Shown here in pieces: positions 41,686 through 49,297 of a DNA stretch of 64,000 bases. The notes under the pieces were generated by a model. It saw only the letters and a program-made list of their open reading frames with translations, made no database searches and was not told where the DNA came from. A program made the translations under genes and the position numbers. Position 1 is the first letter of the stretch. The number at the start of each line of letters is the position of its first letter. The DNA comes from Coprococcus sp. Lineage in GTDB: Bacteria; Bacillota; Clostridia; Lachnospirales; Lachnospiraceae. The stretch spans positions 1-64,000 of the forward strand of contig JAGBHU010000040.1 of assembly GCA_017935345.1 (NCBI GenBank), written 5' to 3'.

Positions 41686-43785
41686 ATGAAAAGAAAAGTT
41701 TTAATTGTTGATGATACACAGCTAAACAGGTTGGTATTGATGCAGATACTTACACCGAAATATGATGTGGTTGTAGCCTGTAATGGTCAGGAGGCTCTTG
41801 AGATGTTGAAAGACAGGTATCAGTAGATTTCTGCTATTATGCTTGATATTGTGATGCCTGTTATGGACGGCTTTGAATTTATGAAGCGGAAAAATGCGAT
41901 ATCTGAATATCAAAATATTCCGGTTATTGTTGTGACCGGCAGTAACGAAAGTGAGAGTGAGGAAAAAGCATTACTGATGGGAGCCGACGATTTTGTTGTC
42001 CTGCCATATAAGAAAAACATCATATTGAAAAGGCTGGAAAATATTATAGGGCTTAAGGAAACCATAGCAAATCTCGAGAATGCAGAGAAGGATTTGCTGA
42101 CAGGTCTGATTAACAGAAGAGCTTTTTGCACACGTGTAAAGAAAAAAATTGATGAAAATAATATAAGATACCAGATCCTTGCCATTGAAGTAGAAGATTT
42201 CAGGAGAATAAACGGCGCTTATGGCTGGGAAGAAGGCGATAATTGTCTTCGTATACTGGCAAGTTGCATCAGGGATGAATTTGGTGGACAGGATAGTATA
42301 CTTGCTCATGGTGATGCCGATAAATTCTTTGTTTTCAGGAAAAAGTGTGATGATTTGACGGAAAAATATGAGTCAATCCAGACACTCATTCTGGATAGAT
42401 ATAAAAAGGCAAAGATAAAGATAAACTTTGGAGTATATAATATAGATGATATCCATATCAATGTGTCTGATATGTGTGATTATGTTTTGCTTGCCATTGA
42501 TAATGCAAAATCAAATAAGGAAACGAAAATCATTTATTATGATGAATCCTTCCGAAATAAAATAATCAGGGAGCAGATGATTACAAATATTGCCGATGAT
42601 TCATTGAATGAGAACCAGTTTAAGGTATATTTGCAGCCGAAATACGATATAGCCACCAATACCATAATGGGTGCGGAGGCACTTGTGCGTTGGATTCATC
42701 CGACTCTTGGATTTATGTCTCCGGGTGAATTTATACCGATATTTGAGAAAAATGGGTTTATTACAAAACTGGATATCTATATTTGGGAAAGGGTTTGTTA
42801 TCTGCTTGGCAGATGGAAGAAGATATTTGGAAAATGTCTGCCTGTGTCCGTAAACGTATCAAGAATTGATGTATACAGAAAGGATTTGCCAAATATATTT
42901 TTGGATATGATAGAGCGTTATGGGGTAGAGCCGCAGTCGCTTCATATAGAAATAACCGAAACTGCCTATATGGAAAATGCCGAGCGCCTTGTAGAGACTG
43001 TAACGAAACTGAAGGAGCATGGATTTGTAATAGAGATGGATGATTTTGGAAGCGGTTACTCATCACTTGCCACATTAAATGAAATACCATTTGATATTAT
43101 AAAAATAGATATGAAGTTTATTCAGAGCAACACGATATTTACGAACTCTCATAATATTTTGGGTACAATTATTAATTTGGCAAAATGGATGAATGCACTT
43201 GTAATATGCGAAGGTGTTGAGACGGAGAAGCAGCTGGAATACCTCAGAAAGCTGAATTGTAATTTTGTACAGGGCTATTATTATTGTAAGCCTATTCCGG
43301 AGGATGAATTTGAGCAGAAGCTGATGAATGATGGCTTTAATCCGATATATGATATGGATGCATATCTTGCAAATGTTGCATCCAGGGTAAAGGCGTCAGA
43401 GGGCGAAGAAGCGCAAAAGCCGCTTATTCTGATTGTTGATGATTTGGAGCTTAACAGGGCTGTCATAAAAGAATTTATACAGGATAAATACAGGGTTGTT
43501 GAAGCACCAAATGGTCAGGTCGCGTGGGAATGCATTGTGTCACAGAGAGGAGATGTTTCTGCTGTCATATCGGATATTTATATGCCTGTTATGGGTGGAT
43601 TTGATTTGCTTGACAAGATAAGGGAAAGTGAAGAATATGGGAATTTGCCTGTTATTATTACATCATCACAGGCAGAATCAGACAACAGGGATCTATTGAA
43701 GGTACATGGTGCAGATGAATTTATTATGAAACCATATGAGCGTGAGGAGATTATACAGAAACTGGTTATGGTAATGAACAAATAG
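41686..43785 (+). pseudogene. REC-GGDEF-EAL-REC c-di-GMP phosphodiesterase, interrupted by an in-frame amber codon
   Basis: The frame from ATG 41686 (GGGGG site just upstream) encodes a receiver domain beginning KRKVLIVDDTQLNRLVL. It meets TAG at 41824-41826 (codon 47), right after CAG, and continues in the same frame with ISAIMLDIVMPVMDGFEF. One C-to-T change of CAG would explain it. The rest is intact: a degenerate GGDEF domain (GDADKF, near codon 209); an EAL domain with EALVRW (Glu331), NVSRID, EITET, DDFGSGYSS, KIDMKF and EGVET, all catalytic residues present; and a second receiver domain with Asp630. An ATG at 41839 has no ribosome site. It is either a recent pseudogene, a readthrough gene or a sequence error. 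Confidence 0.8.
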
Positions 43786-43831
43786 TATATTGGATGAAGA
43801 CACAACATTACATATATGAAGGGGATATGAA

Positions 43832-44449
43832 ATGAACAATAAAACGATGCATAAGCTTAGTTACGGTTTGTTTGTACTGACTGCCAGAGAAGGGGATAAG
43901 GATAACGGCTGTATTGTGAATACCGCCATACAGCTGACTTCCGAGCCGCAGATGATTAGTGTGGCAGTAAATAAAAATAATTTTACCTGCGATATGATAA
44001 AGAATACAAGAAAACTTACCATATCGATTCTGTCTGAAAAGGCTGGGTTCTCTTTGTTTAAGCGATTTGGTTTTCAGTCGGGAAGAACTGTGGATAAATT
44101 TGCAGACTTTACGGAGATGAAGCGCGGAGCAAACGGACTTTACTATATTACGGAAGGAACGAATGGGTTTATATCTGCATATGTTCAGGAAACAGTGGAT
44201 ATGGGAAGTCATATATTATTTATTGCGCAGGTTACCGATATGGATGTTCTTGACGATACACCGTCGGCAACATATGCATATTATCAGTCGAATATTAAAC
44301 CAAAACCTGAAAAGACAGGTAAAACACCTGAGGGTAAAACCATATGGCGTTGCCAGGTGTGTGGTTATGAATATGTAGGAGAGGAACTTCCGGAGGATTT
44401 TATTTGTCCTATATGTAAGCATCCGGCAGCAGACTTTGAAAAAATATAA
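43832..44449 (+). CDS. Flavin reductase-like protein with C-terminal rubredoxin domain
   Basis: The 205-residue protein has an FMN-binding flavin-reductase fold (residues 1 to about 160, with LSYGLFVLTAREGDKDNGCIVNTA and PQMISVAVNKNN). At the end is a rubredoxin domain with Cys174, Cys177, Cys192 and Cys195 in the CxxC...CPxC pattern. This is the layout of high-molecular-weight rubredoxins, which pass electrons from NAD(P)H to oxygen- or nitric-oxide-reducing flavodiiron proteins in anaerobes. No such partner is nearby. A GAAGGGG site precedes the ATG. The membrane protein gene after it starts 12 bases later, so the two are probably co-transcribed. Confidence 0.88.
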   Translation: MNNKTMHKLSYGLFVLTAREGDKDNGCIVNTAIQLTSEPQMISVAVNKNNFTCDMIKNTRKLTISILSEKAGFSLFKRFGFQSGRTVDKFADFTEMKRGANGLYYITEGTNGFISAYVQETVDMGSHILFIAQVTDMDVLDDTPSATYAYYQSNIKPKPEKTGKTPEGKTIWRCQVCGYEYVGEELPEDFICPICKHPAADFEKI

Positions 44450-44461
44450 CGGGAGTTTGTT

Positions 44462-46081
44462 ATGGCTTCTTCAGCAAAAAATAAACAAGACAAAAAGCAA
44501 ATGAAAAAAAGACAGAAGATAAATTACGAAGACCAGATAATCATGTGGATTACGTCTTTATTTTTGATATATATGTTTGTGGTATATCCGCTATTGATGC
44601 ATAACAGATACTTTGATATAACCGTTACAAAGTATCTGTTATTTAAAATAGGCGTTATTTGTTACAGTATATTATTTATATTGGCTGTATTGATGAAATA
44701 TCTGAACAGGCTGTCTTATGATAACGGTCATATCAGACAGAATACGGATGACGTCTTTGCTACAGACGGCAGGAAGCTTTTGGCTGTCAGGGCAGTAGAT
44801 ATTTTTATGATATTGTTTTTGATTTCCGGATTTATGGCATGGCTTATGGCGGAAGATAAGAACAGTGCATTTACGGGGGAAACAGGAAGAAGATGCGGCC
44901 TTCAGTTTATGATACTTTCTTTTATTATGTATGTCTGTCTGGCATATGGTTATCAGCTGAAGGCATTTATTATGCCTGTATTTGCAGTAATATCATCAAC
45001 TGCATATATTATCGGCATCCTACAGCATTTAGGTTTTAATCCGTTTCAGTTCCTGGATGGAGTCAATAAGAGCCGGAGGGATATGTTTATTTCCACCTTT
45101 GGCAATATCAATACATTTGCCAGCTTTGTATGCATCGGAACGGCACTTTGCATGGGGCTGTTTATTTTTGAGGGGGTATCTTTTCTAAAATGTAAAAGTG
45201 CAGAAAAAATATTATATGGAATTACGGTATTTTTCAGTGGCGGAACATTCATTGCGGCAAATAGTGACAGTGTTTATGCAGGCTGCGGATTTGCAGTGGT
45301 GGTGTTACTGTTTATGGCTATCGCAAAGAAAAGGCTGGCTGCTTATTTGGAGGCTTTATTGTTGCTACTGTCAGGATATATATCGATGGCATGGATCATC
45401 CGCATAAGCGGGAGAGGACTTGAAAAGATATCCGGTATGAGCAGGGCGGCAGAGCATATAGGCACGTTAGCTGTCATTGTGGTTGTTCTTGTGGCTGCAT
45501 TGGTATTATGTAAACTTGCTCAAACGAATGGAAAGATAAATGTTCCGGTAAAGGTGCAGATGATTATCGCATCAGTTATCGTGGCAGTAGCTGTTATATT
45601 GGTCATTGGTGTGGGGGTTAGCCGGAACTGGAATATATTTACGTTTAATGACCATTGGGGAACGAACAGAGGTTATGTTTGGAGCAGACTTGTACGGTTA
45701 TATAAGGATTTTCCGCTTGGTAATAAGCTGTTTGGATTTGGAAATGAATCTGTAAAGGCACTTATGGTATCTAATTATTATGATGAAATGATGGAGATTA
45801 CAGGTGTAGTATATGATAATGCTCATAATGAGTATTTGCAGTATCTCGTGACTATGGGAATATTCGGCGTGCTGTCATATCTGGGTGCAATTATAAGTAC
45901 AATTTTCTGTGGTATGAAATATGGAAGAAAACAGCCTGTTTTGTATGCGTTTGTGGCAGCAATTTGTGCATATTGTGCACAGGCGGCATTTAACCTGAAC
46001 CAGTCCATAACGACGCCGTATGTATTTCTGTTTATCGGATTGATTGTGGGCATTTCAAGAGAGTGTGAAGGGAATAGGTGA
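44462..46081 (+). CDS. O-antigen ligase/polymerase-like (WaaL/Wzy family) membrane protein
   Basis: The 539-residue protein has a basic N-terminal tail (KNKQDKKQMKKRQK) and about twelve membrane segments. In the C-terminal half a large loop contains GYVWSRLVRLYKDFPLGNKLFGFG and then NAHNEYLQYLVTMGIFGVLSYL, the conserved Wzy_C region with its key His. Family members polymerise or ligate lipid-linked glycans on the outer face of the membrane. In a Gram-positive cell the likely product is a capsule, exopolysaccharide or teichoic-acid-like polymer, not lipopolysaccharide. A CGGGAG site precedes the ATG. No other glycan genes are close, so the pathway cannot be assigned. Confidence 0.8.
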   Translation: MASSAKNKQDKKQMKKRQKINYEDQIIMWITSLFLIYMFVVYPLLMHNRYFDITVTKYLLFKIGVICYSILFILAVLMKYLNRLSYDNGHIRQNTDDVFATDGRKLLAVRAVDIFMILFLISGFMAWLMAEDKNSAFTGETGRRCGLQFMILSFIMYVCLAYGYQLKAFIMPVFAVISSTAYIIGILQHLGFNPFQFLDGVNKSRRDMFISTFGNINTFASFVCIGTALCMGLFIFEGVSFLKCKSAEKILYGITVFFSGGTFIAANSDSVYAGCGFAVVVLLFMAIAKKRLAAYLEALLLLLSGYISMAWIIRISGRGLEKISGMSRAAEHIGTLAVIVVVLVAALVLCKLAQTNGKINVPVKVQMIIASVIVAVAVILVIGVGVSRNWNIFTFNDHWGTNRGYVWSRLVRLYKDFPLGNKLFGFGNESVKALMVSNYYDEMMEITGVVYDNAHNEYLQYLVTMGIFGVLSYLGAIISTIFCGMKYGRKQPVLYAFVAAICAYCAQAAFNLNQSITTPYVFLFIGLIVGISRECEGNR

Positions 46082-46105
46082 AGCAGATAACTGCCATATC
46101 GTATT

Positions 46106-46127
46106 TATTGTTTTACGAACCGCTTGC
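46106..46127 (+). repeat. 22-bp segment identical to part of the hairpin element at 53591-53726
   Basis: Positions 46106-46127 are identical to 53610-53631 and include TTTTACGAACCGCTTGC. Both copies lie about 25-30 bases after the stop codon of a plus-strand gene. Here the rest of the hairpin is absent. Confidence 0.7.
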
Positions 46128-46179
46128 AAAAATAGATTTTCGGGTGCAAAAATAGATTTGTCAGGTGCAAAAATAGATT
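46125..46179 (+). promoter_or_regulatory. Three phased 14-bp direct repeats upstream of tyrS
   Basis: TGCAAAAATAGATT occurs perfectly at 46125-46138, 46145-46158 and 46166-46179, at intervals of 20 and 21 bases, or two helical turns. The third ends 4 bases before the -35 box of the tyrS promoter. The spacing suggests a protein binding one face of the DNA next to RNA polymerase. Confidence 0.6.
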
Positions 46180-46183
46180 AATG

Positions 46184-46213
46184 TTGTCAAATAGTAACAT
46201 GGAATGGTATAAT
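46184..46213 (+). promoter_or_regulatory. Promoter of tyrS
   Basis: TTGTCA (46184-46189) and TATAAT (46208-46213) with an 18-base spacer; the start codon is 107 bases downstream. No T-box leader is present in the transcript. Confidence 0.7.
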
Positions 46214-46319
46214 GAACTGGTTTTATGCATGAATATATTGTATTTTGGGTACAAACAGGTCATCACTTCTGTGTGGATGACGGATGTATAGAATGATTGA
46301 ATGTAGGAGGAATGAAAAA

Positions 46320-47540
46320 ATGCAGATTTACGAGGAGTTGGTAGCGAGAGGTCTTATAGCCCAGACTACGGATGAAGAAGAAATAAGAGAATTGATTAAT
46401 AACGGTAAAGCCGTTTTCTATATAGGATTTGATCCAACAGCAGACAGCCTTCATGTAGGACACTTTATGGCACTATGTCTTATGAAGAGACTTCAGATGG
46501 CGGGTAATAAGCCTATTGCCCTTCTTGGCGGCGGTACCGGCATGATAGGTGATCCGTCAGGCAGAACCGATATGAGACAGATGATGACAAAGGAAACGAT
46601 TGAGCATAATATAGAGTGCTTTAAGAAGCAGATGAGCAGATTTATAGATTTCTCTGATGGAAAAGCGTTGATGGTTAATAATGCTGACTGGCTTCTTGAC
46701 CTTAACTATGTAGATTTGCTTCGTGAGGTTGGCGCATGCTTTTCCGTCAATAACATGCTTCGTGCAGAGTGTTACAAGCAGCGTATGGAGAAGGGCTTAA
46801 GCTTCCTTGAATTCAACTACATGATTATGCAAAGCTATGATTTCTATGCATTATACCAGAAGTACGGCTGTAATATGCAGTTTGGTGGTGACGACCAGTG
46901 GAGCAATATGCTGGGCGGTACTGAGCTGATTAGAAGAAAGCTGGGCAAGGATGCATATGCCATGACGATTACACTTCTTCTGAACTCAGAGGGTAAGAAG
47001 ATGGGTAAGACACAGAAGGGTGCTGTATGGCTTGACCCTAACAAGACATCACCGTTTGAGTTCTATCAATACTGGAGAAATGTTGCAGATGCAGATGTTC
47101 TCAAATGTATCAGAATGTTGACCTTCCTTCCGCTTGAGGAAATAGACAAGATGGATAGTTGGGAAGGCAGCCAGTTAAATCAGGCAAAGGAAATTCTTGC
47201 GTATGAGCTGACAAAGCTTGTTCATGGAGAAGAAGAAGCTGCTAAGGCTCAGGAAAGTGCAAGAGCGTTATTTTCAAAAGGCGTCGCAGCAGATATGCCA
47301 TCAGTAACACTTGCCACAGAGGACTTTAAGGATGGGGCGATTGACATTGTTTCTGTTCTTGTAAAATCAGGTCTTGTTACTTCAAGAAATGAAGGAAGAA
47401 GAGCTGTAGAGCAGGGCGGTGTTGCCGTAGACGGCGAGAAAGTAACGGATATAGCTGTTACAATTCCTGAGGAGAAGTTTGACGGAGAAGGAATCGTGGT
47501 AAGACGAGGTAAGAAGAATTTTAGGAAGGTTAGTAAATAG
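46320..47540 (+). CDS. tyrS: Tyrosyl-tRNA synthetase
   Basis: The 406-residue class I synthetase charges tRNA-Tyr. It has the HIGH-type motif HVGH (His45-His48) in [15 protein letters not shown], the tyrosine pocket (GGDDQWSN), and the second signature as KMGKT in [15 protein letters not shown]-terminal S4 RNA-binding domain ([20 protein letters not shown]) completes it. The start at 46320 lies 9 bases after AGGAGG; 12 in-frame codons before it overlap the ribosome site and are not used. The promoter is preceded by three phased repeats. Complete, with a terminator right after the stop. Confidence 0.96.
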   Translation: MQIYEELVARGLIAQTTDEEEIRELINNGKAVFYIGFDPTADSLHVGHFMALCLMKRLQMAGNKPIALLGGGTGMIGDPSGRTDMRQMMTKETIEHNIECFKKQMSRFIDFSDGKALMVNNADWLLDLNYVDLLREVGACFSVNNMLRAECYKQRMEKGLSFLEFNYMIMQSYDFYALYQKYGCNMQFGGDDQWSNMLGGTELIRRKLGKDAYAMTITLLLNSEGKKMGKTQKGAVWLDPNKTSPFEFYQYWRNVADADVLKCIRMLTFLPLEEIDKMDSWEGSQLNQAKEILAYELTKLVHGEEEAAKAQESARALFSKGVAADMPSVTLATEDFKDGAIDIVSVLVKSGLVTSRNEGRRAVEQGGVAVDGEKVTDIAVTIPEEKFDGEGIVVRRGKKNFRKVSK

Positions 47541-47550
47541 GAAAAGAGAG

Positions 47551-47580
47551 AGTCCCGGCGAATGCCGGGACTTTTCTATT
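47551..47580. terminator. Terminator after tyrS, shared with the XRE gene
   Basis: AGTCCCGGC (47551-47559) and GCCGGGACT (47564-47572) form a perfect 9-bp stem with a GAAT loop, followed by TTTCTATTT and preceded by an A/G-rich run. The convergent XRE gene ends at 47584. Confidence 0.85.
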
Positions 47581-47583
47581 TAG

Positions 47584-47913
47584 TTACTGTTTGCTTTTGA
47601 CATATACTTCCATAATATTATACATGATACGCTGGTCATCAGGGGGCAGGGAGACATATAATGAATTGAATTGTTCCTGCTGATAGCCATCGCTTTTCTG
47701 ATAGCTGTCCTCTAATATATCCGTAAATGAACAATCTAAATATTCAATTATATTTGCCAGCGTATCGAGACTGACTTTACAGATACCCCGTTCAAGCTGG
47801 CTGATAAAGCCGACAGACAGATTGAGGGCTTCAGCCATTTGTTCTTGAGTGACGTTTTTCATTTTTCTGTGCATTTTTATGCGTATTCCTATGGTTTTAT
47901 AATTTAGTTTCAT
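47584..47913 (-). CDS. XRE family transcriptional regulator
   Basis: The 109-residue protein has a Cro/C1-type helix-turn-helix at about residues 8-65 (TQEQMAEALNLSVGFISQLERG is centred near residue 30). A short C-terminal tail with PPDDQRIMYNIMEVYVKS is common in stand-alone clostridial regulators. It should bind DNA as a dimer. It is read leftward, preceded by AAAGGGA, and diverges from the LytTR gene across 156 bases of AT-rich DNA, so it may regulate itself and that neighbour. The signal is unknown. Confidence 0.85.
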   Translation of the reverse strand: MKLNYKTIGIRIKMHRKMKNVTQEQMAEALNLSVGFISQLERGICKVSLDTLANIIEYLDCSFTDILEDSYQKSDGYQQEQFNSLYVSLPPDDQRIMYNIMEVYVKSKQ

Positions 47914-48069
47914 AACATTATCCCTTTGCTTTTTAAATATTTTCTAATAAAATAGGGCAAAGAAACAGAAAGTAATGGTGTTAGTATTTGTATAAAATAA
48001 CAATAATATTGCTAAAAACTGAAAATTATACTAAAATCATATCAAGGTGTTTTATAAAAGGAGAATTGT

Positions 48070-48450
48070 TTGCCAATGATAAAGGAAAATTATGATATGA
48101 ATGAGACGAAGAAGGAGAGAGAAAACGCATATATCAAAGTAACGTACAGCAGGAAAATTACGGTTTTGGATTGCCTGGATATATTTATGATAAGAAAAGA
48201 AAACAGAATCACAAAATTTTATACGATACGTGGTATATTTATGGAGTATAAGCCGCTTATAGAATTAGAAATGTTGCTTCCAAAATATTTTATACGATGT
48301 AATGCCAGCACAATTATAAATAAAAAATATATCAAATGCTATAATCATACAGAGCTTGTTATGGAAAACGGAGGGATATTGAGGATTGGCAGAAGTTTTA
48401 AAGCCAGAGTGCTTAGCAGTATTGAAGAAGATAACAAGAAAAAATGGTAG
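48070..48450 (+). CDS. LytTR DNA-binding domain protein
   Basis: The 126-residue protein is mostly one LytTR domain, about residues 38-120: DIFMIRKENRITKFYTIRG, a middle ELEMLLPKYFIRCNASTIINKKYIK corresponding to the conserved Lpp-nFvRihrsylVN pattern, and LRIGRSFKARV at the end. LytTR domains bind direct repeats in promoters. It lacks the receiver domain of LytR/AgrA regulators, as do many small LytTR proteins that pair with membrane proteins. The start is given as TTG 48070, 6 bases after GGAG; ATG 48076 is an alternative. The next gene, starting 71 bases later, may be its target or partner. Confidence 0.8.
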   Translation: MPMIKENYDMNETKKERENAYIKVTYSRKITVLDCLDIFMIRKENRITKFYTIRGIFMEYKPLIELEMLLPKYFIRCNASTIINKKYIKCYNHTELVMENGGILRIGRSFKARVLSSIEEDNKKKW

Positions 48451-48521
48451 GGTGCGGTTTTCGTTCAAAGCAGTCACCATTTCTCTGGTACAAACATAGC
48501 ATAAAGAAAAAGAGGTTTTTT

Positions 48522-48995
48522 ATGGATTATACAAATTTTGTACCGGTAGTAGGCACAATTATAAATATTTCAAGGGGAAATGACTGCTGCGGACAGATGA
48601 TATCTCTGCGTACCGGCAATGGAATCGTGAATTTTGTCGTGAACCCGAATACGCTGGTAATTGGCAGCAGGCAGCTTAGAGTTGGCATGACGGTAGCAGC
48701 CTTTTATAATAACAATCTTCCGGTACCATTAATTTTTCCGCCGCAATATCAGGCGCAGATTATTACAGTGCTTGGTCGGAATGAGCAGATAATGCTGAAT
48801 TTCTTTGATGAAAATTTGCGGGCAACAGATAATTCGTTGCAGTTAAATATTGCAGGAAGTACGGTTATAAAAACGGCAAATGGACAAAATGTGACATGTA
48901 ATCTTGGAAATAAGAGCTTATTGGTGTATTACACCAACACAACCAGAAGTATTCCGCCTCAGACTACGCCGAGGCAGGTAATCGTTTTATGTTAG
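48522..48995 (+). CDS. Hypothetical beta-rich protein, 157 residues
   Basis: I do not recognise this protein. It has no signal peptide and no membrane segment. It appears almost wholly beta-stranded, with alternating hydrophobic residues and OB-fold-like pieces (VPVVGTIINISRG, GQMISLRTGNGIVNFVVNP, GMTVAAFYNNNLPVPLIFPP). The pattern repeats in the second half (LNIAGSTVIKTANGQNV, NKSLLVYYTNTTRSIPPQTTP), suggesting two small barrels. It is rich in Asn and Pro, as in some spore-coat or surface proteins, but nothing proves that. The ATG at 48522 follows GAGG; the earlier in-frame region is untranslated. The stop codon lies in a perfect palindrome (48992-49003). Confidence 0.65.
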   Translation: MDYTNFVPVVGTIINISRGNDCCGQMISLRTGNGIVNFVVNPNTLVIGSRQLRVGMTVAAFYNNNLPVPLIFPPQYQAQIITVLGRNEQIMLNFFDENLRATDNSLQLNIAGSTVIKTANGQNVTCNLGNKSLLVYYTNTTRSIPPQTTPRQVIVLC

Positions 48996-49021
48996 CGCGC
49001 TAATGAAAATAGTGAAAAATG

Positions 49022-49047
49022 ACTATATTGTGATTTCCAAATATAGT
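49022..49047 (+). terminator. Weak terminator after the beta-rich protein gene
   Basis: ACTATATT (49022-49029) pairs with AATATAGT (49040-49047) across a 10-base loop, followed by TTTATTAT. The stem is A/T only, so it should be weak. Confidence 0.4.
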
Positions 49048-49142
49048 TTTATTATAAAAATGAAATAAATTTTAATTTTGGGGTTGATTTTTTAAATCAA
49101 AGGGAGTATTATACCTAACGAATAAATAATGTGAAGCGAACA

Positions 49143-49180
49143 AAGGCGTTCTCGTGTACGAGAGCGCCTTTTCTTTATTG
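49143..49180 (+). terminator. Terminator or attenuator upstream of glnA
   Basis: A 12-bp stem (49143-49154 with 49159-49170, one T-G wobble), a TGTA loop and TTTTCTTTATTGTTTT follow. It lies 128 bases before the glnA start. Upstream, TTGATTT/AAATCAA (49085-49101) forms another hairpin. The 302-base gap 48996-49297 holds only these and the weak hairpin at 49022; I see no gene in it and no clear glnA promoter. Confidence 0.65.
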
Positions 49181-49297
49181 TTTTATTAGGAAACGTCATG
49201 TACATGGAATGAAAAATATTCTATAGAGAGGCGTTTTGAAATACATATACAGCTCACATTAATTGTAAAATTTATACATGAAAGGAAGTATAAGCTT

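Noticed and set aside
41824-41826. Pyrrolysine or other programmed recoding at the TAG
   Set aside because: Nothing like a PYLIS element or pyl genes is visible, and a single C-to-T change of CAG is simpler. Readthrough remains possible but unsupported.
46125-46179. CRISPR array
   Set aside because: The repeats are only 14 bp with 6-7 bp gaps, three copies and no cas genes; they look like binding sites next to a promoter.
46214-46319. T-box leader for tyrS
   Set aside because: No conserved GGGTGGnACCGCG-type sequence or terminator lies between the promoter and the start codon.
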